Assembly: GCA_023055425.1 (NCBI GenBank)
Contig: JALGPY010000010.1
Coordinates: forward strand, 15,845,363 to 15,909,362
Length of the DNA stretch: 64,000 nucleotides
Source of the DNA: Linanthus parryae
Taxonomy: Eukaryota; Streptophyta; Magnoliopsida; Ericales; Polemoniaceae
Direction: 5' to 3'
This document shows, one piece after another, positions 23,201-34,725 of this stretch; the first letter of the stretch is position 1; every line of letters begins with the position of its first letter. Made by a program: the position numbers and the translations under genes. The notes beneath the pieces are model-generated. The model saw only the letters and a list, made by a program, of their open reading frames with translations. It was not told the DNA's origin and did not search any database.

Positions 23201-24285
23201 ACCGGTTACGGATCAGACTGATTCTTGGTCTTGGTTTTTTGATAAAAAAGGGTGCTATTCCGTAAAATCTGGCTATCATGTGGCTATGGATCTTCTTCAG
23301 CCGACAGTTGCGGGGGGAAGTTCGAATGGTGGAACAAAGTTTCTCACCAAACGTTGGTCGACGAGGCTTCATAATCGAGCAATTTTTACCACTTGGCGTG
23401 TGTTTCATGAAGCTCTCCCAACTACGCATAATCTGTCCAAGCGGGGGGGGGGGGGGGGTGCACGTTCCTGTGTTGTGCTCATGGTGTAACAAGTCTGACG
23501 AAACGGAAGCCCATATCTTCCTTCGGTGTAAAAATACTGATTTGGTTTGGGATCGGGTCCTGGGGGATCGTGTATGTCACAAGAAACACTCATCGATTCA
23601 GGAATGGATTTTTGAATCCATGAATGAGTTGTCGGCGGAGGAAAGAGTACGGCTAGTGGCTACAGTGTGGGTGGTATGACGGCATCGGAATTTACGTATT
23701 TTCGAAAATAAACACGCCACTATCGATGAAGTGGTGCATCAAATATGCATGACCATAGATGAATTTAATCGCGCCACACTTCCGGAAATCGATCATAGTC
23801 AGGGGGGTAATGGGTTCACCGAAAGTTTACCGTCGTCGACGATCACTTGGCAGCCACCACAGGAAGGTTGGGTGAAGTTAAATTGTGACGGAGCGTGGAA
23901 TCAAATCAACGAACAAGCTGCTATTGGTGTAGTTCTTCGGGATTCAATGGGTCGTACGGTCGCTTCGATGGCAGGGAGGATTCCTTGGGTCTCTTCTCCA
24001 CGACTTGCAGAAGCTATGGCTCTCCGAGAGGGTCTTCTTCTCGCAGCTAGGTTGGGGATCTCGAAGCTGCAGATGGAGGTGGATCTCCAAATCATTCCCG
24101 CCTACCTATCGCTTTCGACGAAGGAAATCTTGGACCGTTCTCTGTTCGGATTGATCATGGAGGATTGCCGTCTCTTCTGCTCTTGGTTCTCTGACGTTAT
24201 AGTAGTGTGGAGGCCGCGAAACTCAAATAGGCTAGCTCACTGTTTCGCTCAAAATGGACTTTTATTAACTGATTTTAGGGTTTAG
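20198..24285 (+). pseudogene. LINE 1 ORF2: endonuclease, reverse transcriptase, zf-RVT, RNase H polyprotein
   Basis: ORF2 nicks target DNA and reverse-transcribes the element RNA there. The ATG at 20198 gives MIVIGWNVRGLG. Endonuclease landmarks are WNVRG, METK, IIGDFNAVLSG and SMSDHAPIQL. RT landmarks are YKAPGIDGFPP, PADFRPISLC, DMSKAYDRVEWN, GLRQGCPLSPYLF and the catalytic LLFADDS box. A zf-RVT region follows (SWCNKSDETEAHIFLRC), then an RNase H-like domain (VKLNCDGAWN to WRPRNSNRLAH). Lesions: TAG at 21485, TAG at 21833, an extra T in the run 22015-22019, a 16-G run at 23443-23458 that shifts the frame, and TGA at 23677 where Trp is expected. The remaining frame is otherwise well preserved. 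Confidence 0.92.
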
Positions 24286-24380
24286 ATGGGTGTGACCCCT
24301 CCATGGGCAAATGACTGTAGCTTAAATGATTTGGTTCATTCGAACCATGGTTAATGAAAGTCTCATCTTTTCCTCAAAAA

Positions 24381-24394
24381 AAAAGATTATTTTA
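24381..24394 (+). repeat. Target-site duplication, right copy, of LINE 1
   Basis: AAAAGATTATTTTA follows directly on the LINE poly-A tail and matches 18171-18184. Confidence 0.92.
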
Positions 24395-25326
24395 CATGAA
24401 GCAAATACTAAAATATATTTTATAGGAGCCTGCAGCTTCTTGGTATCATCAATGGAAACAAAGACTTTGTTCACTAGGAGTTTGTGATGCACATTGCTGG
24501 GTATCATCAATGGAACAAAGACTTTGTTCACTAGTCTGAGTTTGTTGAGTAGTAACTGACAGACACGAATGGTTGAGTAAGGAATCAACATTCAAACAGT
24601 GGCGAATAAACTTTTAAATAATGTAAAGAAGCATACTGCTGCATACACCTAGTATGTAACAATAGTTTCGCTCTTAATCTGATTCATGAAGAACTCAAAA
24701 TACCTGCACACACCTAGTTTGTAACAATAGCTTTGAGCTAGTCTTTCGCTCTTGCAACGAAGAGTAGATTGGTAGGCATTCACTCCCGTGGGTGAACTAT
24801 GAAACCCAAGCATCAAAGGCTGGCTGGAGTTGACGATGAGTCGCGAGTCTTCGCTCTGCACATTGCCATATTTTGCGGGGGAATTTGCTCGGAATATATT
24901 CACAAGGAACAGCATGAAGAGCTCCTTTGCACAGCCTTCCTTTTAAAGGAGCTGAGAAGCTTCTCTTAGAAGAATTCTGCTTGATTGAGAAACCCTCAAC
25001 TATAATTATATTACAGTATGACCTCTGTAAGAACCAAGTTGATGGTTGGGTCTAAATGCCTCCAAGATACAAGATGCAGCATATTAAATCCCACCAATTA
25101 CAAGTACAGGTACTACTAACTCGTCAGTTGTTCATTCTTTCTTAGCAGAGTGACAGTCATTTCGTTTTGATCAACTGTATTCAACATCAGCCAAGTCTCA
25201 AGAGGAGACGAGTATGTTGCTGCCGCAGAGATTCAACTTGGGCACACATTCCAGATACACACGTTTAACTTCTGTAGCACCACAATTTTTTGAAATTCAA
25301 GCAAACAAATTGGAATCAATTCTTCT
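24395..25326. other. Intergenic DNA between LINE 1 and LINE 2
   Basis: It contains a 60-odd-bp imperfect tandem duplication (24438-24536: GGTATCATCAATGGAAACAA then GGTATCATCAATGGAACAAA). Around 24640-24800 there is sequence loosely similar to the dispersed repeat of the MRE11 introns (GCTAGTCTTTCGCTC, then GTGGGTGAAC). No gene recognised. Confidence 0.55.
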
Positions 25327-25489
25327 TATTTTTTTTTGATAAAACGTGCAGAATTTCATTAAAAACGGAGCGAGCCGCGGAAACAAAAGTTATACAACAT
25401 CCCAGGAGGCATATAGATACTAGAAACTATGTACAACAACCCCATGCAAAAGGTGCGCAACATATGTACAATACAGAGCCAAAAAACCC

Positions 25490-28400
25490 TTAGCTAGATT
25501 GGGAAACGCATCGTAGAGCTGCTCTAGCTAGGGAGTGCGCGCAAGAAACATCCGATCTGGGAACCTTCTGGAGTTGACAAAAATCTAGCTTAGCTGCCTC
25601 CTGGTAGATTAGTGCAGCAACGGGCTCGTCTCCATAAGCAAAGCTCTCACGTCTCTGTAATTGAACAAGAGCAGTGAGACAGTCTGTTAGAATGGTAATA
25701 TGCGTAAATTTTAAATGAACAGCTACTGAAACAGCGAAGTATATAGCAAGTAGTTCGGTTTGCAAAGGAGAAGTAGTTCTCCTTCGGAACTTGAAGGAAT
25801 GTGAGACTCCCTGGTCGGTACAAAGATAGATGCCCATGCCGGCAAGGGGTGCCTGTTGCTTCCAAGCTCCGTCCACTTGGATTGTGCAGCTTCTTTGTGA
25901 TGCCGTTGGGAGCTGTTGTTGCTGTAGAATCAAAGAGCTCGCTGGGGTGTCTGTTGTAGGATATGGGTGCGCCGTGCCGGGCGTTCTTGTGTGGGCAAGA
26001 AGTAATTCTTGGTAGTGTTGGCGTTGCAAAGCATGCGCCATTCCGCTATCCCATGGTGTGGAGTTGAAGATGATGGCATTCCTTGTCTTCCAAGTTGCCC
26101 ATAAGAAGGCCGTGAGGTGCCATAGTTGTTGGGGTTGGCGCTCATATAGCATTAGCGACTCTTTTAGCCACGAAGAAGCGGGCAAGTTTCCGATGCAGCG
26201 GAAAACATCAGGGTAGGATTGGGGGCTTGTTGCCAGGCCTGCCTGACCATGGGACATTCGAGAAACAAATGGTACACTGTTTCTGGATGTGAGCAGCAAA
26301 TGGGACATAGGGTGTCGAAGTTTGGGTTACGCGCTGCACGATTGGTGTTGGTGGGAAGAGTATTGTGCAGGATTTTACAGAGAAAGATGGTGAGCTTGGG
26401 GAGTAGTGGAAGGCCCCACAATTTACCCCAAATAGGGTCACGATCAACACGTGTTGTAGCTGTGAAGTATCCTGCCGGGTAATAGGTTGGCAAGGATGCG
26501 GTTTGTAAGAAGTTGTAGCCGGAACGGACCGTATAGGTTCCTGTTCTGGTGTATGGCCATATCAGCCGATCTGGCTGTCCCGGGGGAAATAATTGAATTG
26601 AGGAGATCAGATTTACCAAAAAAGGGGGGATGAGCGTGCTGAGTTTTTGGATGTCCCATGTTTGATTGGAGTTAGAAGATAGTAGAAAATCGGAAACCTT
26701 GTAGTTGGAAAGGGAAGAATCGTGCAGGAGTATCGAGAGAGTGACAGTGAGATCTGGGATCCAACGATCGGAGCCAAATTTGACCTCTTGACCATTTCCA
26801 ATTTGCCATATGAAGCCCTGTTGCAAGAGTGTGGCTGCTGAAGCAACGCTTTTCCATGCCCATGAAGAGTGTTGGGTGTGTGTGAGATTGAAGGGCTGAT
26901 TCGCATGGGTGCGACCATATTTGGGAAGCAGCACTTGCGATATGAGGGTTGATGGTCGGGTGTATAACTGCCAACTTTTAGCGGCTAGCAAAGCCAGGTT
27001 GAGCCATAGAGGGTTTCTTAGCCCGAGGCCTCCATCAGACTCAACTTCCAAATAACAGATTGGGGGATGGAGAAGGGTGAGTGGCGATGAGTGTGGTTAT
27101 TGAGGAATTTGGATATGGAGCGAGCGATGGCTTGGTGAGTGGACTGGGGAAGTTGTACGGAAGACGCAATGTATGATTGATAGGAAGAGAGGACAGTGTT
27201 TGCAAGGATAAGACGACCTGCTTGGTTAAGGAATTTGGATTGCCAAGATGCCAGTTCGTTATGGATCTTGTCTAAGACAAAAGAGCAGGCTTGCCTTTTG
27301 TTCTTATCCTTTCCTAGGAGGAGGCCCAGGTAGGTTGTTTGGAGTGAAGCCGGCTGGATACGAAGGCGTGAGCTATAGAAAAGGCTTAAATCCTGTGGGA
27401 CAGAGGGGCTGAAGTGCAGGGTGGATTTGGCTAGATTAATTTGTTGGCCAGAGACGAGGCCGAATTCATCTAAGGTAGAGTTTAAAGCATCGCATGAGTC
27501 GAGGTTCGGTCGGAAGAAGAGTAGGCAATCGTCTGCGAAGAAGAGATGGGAAAGAGAGGGGCTCGATCGACAGAGTTTGATACCTGGAACAGTGTTGGTG
27601 GAGTCCAGGTGTTGGAGTTGTGAGAAGAGGGCTTCTAGATAGATGATGAAGAGGTATGGAGAGAGAGGGTCTCCTTGGCGGAGTCCTGCTTCGGGTTGGA
27701 AATAGTTACTCTCTACTCCATTGACTAAACAGGAGTATGAGGCCGTAGTAACGCATTCCTTTATAAGGGTAATCCAGAATGGCGGGAAACCCAAGTGGGA
27801 TAGACACTTAAATAGGAAGTGCCAGTTTACCCGATCAAAAGCTTTGCTCATGTCGAGCTTTAAAGCGGCTAAATGAGTTCCCGAGTATTGGTTTCTGATT
27901 TTGGCGAAGAGTTCATTTGCGAGGAGGGTGTTATCAGAAATGGATCTTCCAGGGACGAAGGTGGACTGCTGCGGGGAAATGATGTCAGGGATGATGAGTT
28001 TAAGTCGATTGACAAGCACCTTTGATATGATTTTATAGGTAGTATTGCATAGGATGATTGGCCGGAAGTCCGCGGTGGATTGGGGGTCTGGTACTTTGGG
28101 GATAAGGGTAATGAAGGTACGGTTCCATTCTTTGAGAAGGTTTCCGGAATTGAGGAAGGATAGGACAGCTTGAGTTACCTGCGGTCCCACTATATCCCAA
28201 GATGCTTGGAAGAAGCATGGGGGGTAGCCATCAGGTCCTGGGGTTTTGTATGGCCCTAGGTCGAAGAGAGCTTTCCGAACTTCCTCTGCGGTGAAGGGAA
28301 AATTTAGAATGGAAATGTGACGATCGGAGAGGCGGGTTGTAAAGGAGTTCCAGCCTTTCCAGGAGTGTATAGAGGAGGATTGGTTGGATGGCGAGCTTCC

Positions 28401-29591
28401 GTTGAACAGGGATTTGAAGTGGTTTACGAAGAGTGTAGTAATCTCTTCAGGCTGAGAAATAGTTTGCCCTGTTGGAACGGAGTGAGGTGATGCGGGTTCG
28501 GCATTTGCGAAGTCGGAAGACATTTTGGAAATATTTGGTATTGCGATCCCCTTCCTTCAACCACCGTATTTTAGCTCGTTGGGCCCAATATTGTTCTTCC
28601 TGCAGTAGGAGATCTTCTAGCTCGCGACGGCAGCTGAGCTCCTCCTCGAAAGTGGAGTTGGTGCTGGCGGAGATGTTCTGGAGCTTGATGTGGGCCTGTT
28701 TGATCTGGCGGCTGAGATGGCCAATCCCATTTTTGTGCCATTGTCTGAGTTGTCCGCGAAGCATCTTGAGGTGACACATTACTTGGAAGGATGGAGAACC
28801 AGACACTGGAACATTCCAGCAATGTCTGATTATATCCTTGCATTCCGGGTGACGAAGCCAGTAAGCCTCAAAACGGAATTGAGTTCGTTTTGGAGGCTGG
28901 GGCCCACGAATAAAGGTGATGGTGGCTCCATGATCCGATGCGACAATTGGAAGGTTAAGCAGGTAGGATTGTGGGAATAAGGAAGCCCATTCGGGGTTGA
29001 TGAACCCACGATCTAGTCTCTCATAAGTGGTGTGAGGATCCGGTCTGTTATTACACCAAGTGAAATGACAGCCACGGTGTTCAAGCTCTAGAGGTGAGTA
29101 AGAAAGCGTTTGAAGCAGGCAGCCCCAGGGGTGGAGTTTCTATGGATGCCCCATTTGTCCTGACGACCCAAAACTTGGTTAAAATCTCCTAGGCAAAGGA
29201 GCTGTCCCCTTATGGCCATTAGTTTGGTTTGGATGGTTTTCCAAACTAGAGGTCTCTCTGTGAGGAACGGGGAGCCATAAACGCAAGCAATGTGGAAGGA
29301 GCCGACAGTAGAGGCATAGAAACCGAGAATGATGTGTGGGTCTTTGTAAATAGTGGTGAAAGAGACTGATGGTTTCCAAGCTACTAGTAGGCCCCCTTTT
29401 GTGCCCATAGCGTCAATACCGCCAACTGAACTATAGCCCCATTTCGAAGTGAATGAAGCTGCCTGGGAGACAGGTGCTTTTGTTTCACAGAGAAACAAGA
29501 GGTGTGGCTTATATTCGAGGGCGTATCTGTGTGATGTGTCAATTGTCAAGGGCCGCCCCATCCCTCGACAATTCAAAGCAAGAAGCGTCAT
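25490..29591 (-). pseudogene. LINE 2 ORF2: endonuclease/RT/zf-RVT/RNase H, multiply frameshifted
   Basis: The start MTLLALNCRGMGRPL at 29591 opens the endonuclease domain (FLCETKAP, ACVYGSPF, LLCLGDFNQVLG). A linker follows at 28806-28447 (EEQYWAQRAKIRWLKEGDRN). The RT frame runs 28523-27018 with GPYKTPGPDGYPPCFF, STADFRPIILC, DMSKAFDRVNW, GLRQGDPLSPYLF and the LFFADDC box. zf-RVT lies at 27051-26164 (CPICCSHPETVYHLFLECP) and RNase H at 26308-25490 (TIQVDGAWK, then LTDCLTALVQLQRR). Adjacent domains sit in different frames, so at least four frameshifts have occurred and no functional polyprotein can be made. Confidence 0.88.
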
Positions 29592-29605
29592 GGCGATTGC
29601 CGTGG

Positions 29606-29992
29606 CTAATGAGGGCCAGCCACGGGAAACCCACAGTGGTATCGGAGGAGTAGTTTAGAATGTAATAGCACTGAACGTTTATATGAAGGCGGGGGCCAAG
29701 AAACAGAGTCATGAACAGAAAAGAAAGCAGAGAATGTTAGAATACAACACTTACTAGGGATTGCCTCCGTTAGGGGAAAAGTTGCTGCTTTCCTCTTCCT
29801 TGATGGGTTCTGCGAGGCCGCAGAAGATCTTTGTCTTTTGGGGGGCTTCTCCGGTAGGCTGTCTTCTCCCCGTTTACGTTTTAGGAGGGAAGTTGGCCAT
29901 GGAAGCGGGGACGAAGGGGGGGAGTTAACAGTGCTGTCAGTGTCACTGTGAAATTCCGGCCCCGGAGAGAATCCTTCTGTGCGAAGGAGCCT
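29606..29992 (-). pseudogene. LINE 2 ORF1, C-terminal remnant
   Basis: An open frame just upstream of ORF2 has a strongly basic tail: LLKRKRGEDSLPEKPPKRQR, then NPSRKRKAATF, resembling a nuclear-localisation region. This composition is usual for the end of plant LINE ORF1. The N-terminal domains are missing. It is called from position relative to ORF2 and composition only. Confidence 0.5.
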
Positions 29993-30600
29993 TCATCACC
30001 ACCAACACCCCCTGCCATTCTCCCTAGTCTCTCCCTCTCTGTCTCTCTCTCCCTCTGTTTCTGCCTCTCTTCTCTGTCCAGAAACAGAGACCCAGCAGCA
30101 GCAGCGGCGGCAAACTCCGAATCCGCCACCACCACCACCACCACTGCCGACGGGAACCACCCCCGAACAACCCCCTGCTCTTCTCCCTCTTACTTCCTAC
30201 CTCTCTCTGCTCTGTCTCATCCTCATCCCTGTTCGAAAACAGAGACAAAGGCAGCAGCAATCGACACCCAAAACAGAGCACGCCGCCACCACCGTCGGCC
30301 ATTAAAACCGGCGAAAGCTTCGGGTGAACTCCACCCGAACCAAACAGAGCCACCCACCCCTATCTCTGCATCTCTCTGGCCTCTAAGAGGTCCGAACAGG
30401 CCATTAGGATCATCGACCGGAGCTGGGGAAGCCCCAATCGCCGGCGTCGAGCTCCACTTTCCGGCGAGTTTTTCGACAACCCGACCCGCTTCGTTTTTCA
30501 ACCGATTCTCGCGATTCTTGGAGTGGGTAAGATCTAAATCACCTCCTGAGTTGTTTTATGCAATCAAAACCATGTTTTTGTAGCACGAATTCATATTTTT
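29993..30600 (+). other. CT-rich, GC-rich block, probable LTR or gene-leader fragment
   Basis: The base composition is sharply different from its neighbours: CTCTCTCCC runs, CCACCACCACC and CGGCG-rich text, then a GTAAGATCT splice-donor-like sequence near 30528. A continuous open frame of about 210 codons crosses it, but the protein is low-complexity (PPTPP, TTTTTT, Ser/Pro-rich) with no domain. Such CCGGCGAG-rich leaders occur in plant retrotransposon LTRs and in gene 5' exons; I cannot decide between them. Confidence 0.4.
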
Positions 30601-31247
30601 CATTTCCCTTTTCTTTAAAGACAATGTAAACTTTATTGATATAACGTACAATTACATCAATACATTTCGGTCTATATGAAAACTAAGACTTATTTTTGCT
30701 TTAACCCCAGACAAACATTCTTAAGTTTAGCCCTTATTTCATTTTAGCCCACACACTTCAAGTTAGCCCTTATTTCATTCTTAACCCTCACAATAGCTTC
30801 AAATTAGTCCTTATTTCATTCATACCCCCAGATGTTTAGCTTATTTTCTTAAGGTGACTTTATTCATGTCATTTTATGTACTTTCAACAACAATTAAGTA
30901 ATCGGTATTACTTCTAAAAAAATAACCGGCATCCATTTTTTTCAAAGAATCGGGCATCATTTCTTTGTGAGGATTACATTATATAGGTGGGTTCGAACCC
31001 GAGACCTCATGCAGGGATTTCAAAACCTCATGCAGGGATTTCAAACGCTCTACCGCTAGCACCCATTTGCAACGGGCATCCATTTTAAGTTAACTATATC
31101 TACATTCAGGCCGATATCAATTTTAGCTCTCAGTGCACTAATTTTTTTGATTCGCCCCTGCTTTCAATGTCTCACCTCACAGGTTTCTGCATTCAGTTGG
31201 TTAAATCTCACAGGTTTCTGCATTCAGTTAGTTAAGATTGTCTTCAT
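30601..31247. other. Intergenic DNA with short tandem duplications
   Basis: It holds a direct duplication of CCTCATGCAGGGATTTCAAA (about 31004-31045) and a 31-bp tandem duplication (31176-31237, CTCACAGGTTTCTGCATTCA). No gene seen. Confidence 0.6.
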
Positions 31248-34200
31248 ATTTATTTATTTATTTATTTATTTGAAATAAACTCCATTAAATCAGGCACTAA
31301 CGCCAATTAAGTCATCAGCAAGTACAATTTCGGCCCAATCGGGTTCTACCCAATTCCAAACTGTGTTTTGTGGTGCAAAATACCCTGCTTGGCAAAATAG
31401 TGAGCACATTTGTTTCTTCCTCTAACTGCCCAACCCATATGGTGAATAGTTTCATCACCGAGCAAGCTTATGCACTCATCAACTACATCCAATGCTTCGG
31501 AAATGTCAGCAGCCTGCTCATCTCGTCCTCGTCGCACATCGTTCAAGCCAAGCTTAACAAGATTCGGATAATCACTCTCAGAAGCGAGCGATTTTAACCC
31601 CAGGCGGAGAGCGAGTCTGATACCTTCTCGAACCCCAAAAGCTTCCACTAACTTTTCCAAACTTCCAAAGGGAAGCTCGCAAACTTTCCCGGCGACGAAC
31701 AACCCATACTCATCTCTAATAACCACTCCTGCCGTGCTTTGTTTACGTCGAGTGTCCCAGGTAGCATCCGAATTGACCTTCCACCATCCCGTTGAGGGTG
31801 GCTGCCAATGTACCTCAACCGAAGCCACCCCAACCACCGCCTGTTTCGTGGCTGTGCTTGATCCCATTACCGGCATGGACTGCAACAAACTGTCCAGCAC
31901 CTCCTTATTCGTCATCCTCTGATTTTGAAAACTTGCTTATTCCTCCCCCACCACAACGCCCACACTCCACCCGTCAATAGTTTTCGTTCCTCCACAAGAA
32001 GGCTATCAAAGCAATCTTTGAACCAAACGTCGAAATTACCGGCGATTGTTTTGCAAAAACTATCTCCGAAACATAAATCCCAAAACTTTTTGGCTTTTTT
32101 ACATCTCATAAAGAGATGGGATTCCGTTTCTGGTTCTCGATTGCAAAGAGGACACCTCTCGTCAATCTCTACTCCTTTGTGACTAAGATTCCTCCTAACC
32201 GAAAGACTATAATTAATAGTTCTCCACGCAGGGAACAAGAGTTTTTCGGGACCACTTGCGCCCAATATTTTTTCCACCACGAAGGAAGGTAGCTACCGTC
32301 CACCTCCACTCGGCTGCTCCATGTTCTCTCGTTGATGATCTGAAACCCCAATTTCACGGAGTAGTGTCCATCGTCTTCAAAATGCCATATCAAGGGATCG
32401 GGCCTGTCCTCCTCAGGGATTATAAATCCCACAATCTTATCAACATCCTCCTTCCAAAACAGCCGGTTCAACTTGTCGACATCCCAAGTGCGATGTGTAG
32501 TCCATAAGTCCGCCACTTTCAGTTCTTGTAGTTCGAGAGAAGAGACCGGCGTCATTGGTTTGAAACTAGATGCACCATGTATCCAAGGGTCTGAGAAAGC
32601 TCGGATATTTTGGCCATTACCAATCACCCATCTAGCACCCTTCATCACTACCTTTTTTTCCATCTAAAATAATTCTCCAAACAAAGGAACTTCTATTATC
32701 CGCTTTAGCCTGCAAAATGCCCGTTGAATCGTAGTATTTCTTCCTCAACACCCTAGCGATCAAAGAGGATCGCCGATATAGAAGCCGCCAAAATTGTTTT
32801 CCAAGCATTGCTATGTTGAAGTTTCGGAAATCCCTCAACCCGAGCCCTCCCACATCTTTTGAACACTTGAGCTTCTCCTTAGACATCCAATGAATAGAAC
32901 TATTACCTTCTTTGGAACCCCACCAGAAATTTTCGATTGCTCTATCTAGCTTATCGCAAAGACCCTGAGGAAGAAGAAGACAACTCATCTCATACACCGA
33001 AACCACTTGAGCCACCTCCTTGATGAGAATCTCTTTGCCTGCATAAGAAAGTTTCTTCTCCATCCAGTCATCCACACTTTGAGCTTGTTTTCCACCCTTT
33101 CCCATATATGACTAAAATTTAGCATCATCTTCCTGCCAATAGAAGTTGGTAGGCCCAAATAACGTTCGTGAAGATCTTCCAACTTCTTTCCACACAAATG
33201 GCTAAGAGCTAGTTGACGATCTTTGGAAAGATTATTAGAGAAAACAACCGGAGACATTTCGTGATTAATCTTTTGCCCTGTAGCCTTCTCAAAGTCCTGC
33301 AATAGAGTTGTTTGAACTACAATTTCATCTTCATCTGCCTTTGAGAACAACATACTATCGTCTGCAAAAAATAAGTGGGAGATTGCTGGCCCATTACGCG
33401 AAGCCGTAACACCCGTTAACCGTCCACAACTCATATAATGAGAGAGAGCACGAGAAAGCACTTATCCACATAACAAATATAAGTAAGGTGATAAGGGACA
33501 ACCTAACAAATATAAGTAAGGTGATAAGGGACAACCTTGACGAAGGACTCGCTCTAGCCTAATGAAACCCACCGCTCGCCCCTTAAAATTGATCGAGAAC
33601 GTTGCTGTCGAGACACAATCCATCACGAGATTGATCCATCTGGATCCGAACCCCATTTTGTGGAGAACATGGCCTAAGAAATTCCATTCCACTCGGTCAT
33701 ACGCCTTACTAATGTCAATCTTCAACGCCATATAGCCCTCTTTGCCTTTTTTCCGCGTTTTGATCGAATGAAGCAATTCGAAATCCAAAACCACATTATT
33801 AGTAATCAGGCGGCCCGACACAAAGGCACGTTGATTTTCAGTAATCAATCGTGGGAGAACCTGTTTGAATCTGTTTCCATTGTCTTCGTAACCAATTTAT
33901 ACATTATAGTACACAAACTGATTGGTCTAAAATCAGTCGGTTTGCAAACTTGTTTCACTTTGGGGATAAGTGTGATTAGTTTATGATTAAATTTCTCCAC
34001 ACTACTCACATCATAAGAATACTAAGAACACATTCACATACCTCATCACCAATAACCTCCCAATACTTCTGGCTGAACAGTGCAGGGAACCCATCGATCC
34101 CTGGGGACTTAGTAGGACCCATCTGCTCAAGACTAGCCTCAATTTCACCTCGAGTATAAACCAAATCCATCATGATCCGATCATCATCAGAGATGGCGGT

Positions 34201-34716
34201 GGTAACATGTTGCAGCAGTTGTGCCATCTCCCCTTCTTTAGGTAAGTTCGTGGAGAAAATATTCTTGAAGTAGTCTTCAAGAGCCTGGACGATATCACCG
34301 TCAGACGTTTTCCAACTACCGTCCGTTGCTTCAATCCCTCTAATAGCATTCTTTGCCCGTCTTCCTGAAGCTTTCTGATGAAAGAACTTTATGTTTCGGT
34401 CCCCTTTTTCAAGCCACATAACTCTCGAACGCTGCGCCCAATAACTCTCTTCTTGCAAAAGAGGGTCATTAATGTTTCGCCGAACCCCTTGAATTCTCCT
34501 AATAACCTGTATTGATTGTCTTCTAGAGGCCAAAAATGCCAACAACTTCTTAGCCTTTACAATACGATTATGAAAGTTGCTCAAGGTTTGCTTACCCCAG
34601 ATCTTCAACTCCTCACCCAGCCGCTCCAACTTCTGCTCGACACCAGCCCCTTCCTGCTCGTACTCCCAAACACGAAGAATCTGATCCACACACCTATCAT
34701 GTTCAGACCATATCCC
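31248..34716 (-). mobile_element. L1-type LINE 3, minus strand, 5'-truncated
   Basis: The plus strand begins with a TTTA repeat (about 31248-31271), so the LINE ends in an (AAAT)n-like tail. Upstream on the minus strand follow RNase H, zf-RVT, RT and the pre-RT linker. The endonuclease and ORF1 are absent. The copy stops where an LTR-like sequence starts (TGATAGCACC at 34717). Confidence 0.85.
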
Positions 34717-34725
34717 TGATAGCAC
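31346..34725 (-). pseudogene. LINE 3 ORF2 remnant: linker, RT, zf-RVT, RNase H
   Basis: Pieces in order on the minus strand are: 34725-34006 linker and RT start (YWAQRSRVMWLEKGDRN, MGPTKSPGIDGFPALF); 33848-33462 RT (DISKAYDRVEWNFL, RQGCPLSPYLYLL); 33461-32985 RT (ISHLFFADDSMLFSK); 33105-32632 (SCLLLPQGLCDKLDR); 32663-32169; 32280-31912 zf-RVT (CPLCNREPETESHLFMRC); 31915-31346 RNase H (WWKVNSDATWD). These lie in several frames, so there are multiple frameshifts. A perfect 33-bp in-frame duplication repeats GCPLSPYLYLL within the RT core, adding 11 residues in a conserved motif. Clearly dead. Confidence 0.86.
33471..33536. repeat. Perfect 33-bp tandem duplication in LINE 3 RT
   Basis: The unit starting TAACAAATATAAGTAAGGTG is repeated exactly at 33504. 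Confidence 0.9.

Larger units (their letters stand above)
18185..24380 (+). mobile_element. Full-length but mutated L1-type LINE with RNase H
   Basis: This is a non-LTR retrotransposon of about 6.2 kb bounded by a perfect 14-bp target-site duplication and ending in a short poly-A (A-run from 24376). Order: 5' leader, ORF1 (DUF4283-like plus zinc knuckle), overlapping ORF2 (endonuclease, reverse transcriptase, zf-RVT, RNase H). It has one internal stop in ORF1; ORF2 has three in-frame stops and two length changes, so the copy is probably inactive. The perfect TSD and few lesions make it the youngest LINE in the window. Confidence 0.95.
25329..29992 (-). mobile_element. L1-type LINE 2, minus strand, 5'-truncated in ORF1
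   Basis: The 3' end is marked by a T9 run on the plus strand (25329-25337), i.e. a short poly-A tail. Moving upstream come RNase H, zf-RVT, RT, a linker and endonuclease, then only the C-terminal tail of ORF1. The DUF4283/zinc-knuckle part is absent, so the copy is truncated near 29992, where unrelated CT-rich DNA begins. No convincing target-site duplication is visible. Confidence 0.88.

Noticed and set aside
29948..30583. 211-codon open frame, plus strand
   Set aside because: Low-complexity protein (poly-Thr, Pro-rich) from CT/CCA-rich DNA; likely leader or LTR, not a CDS.
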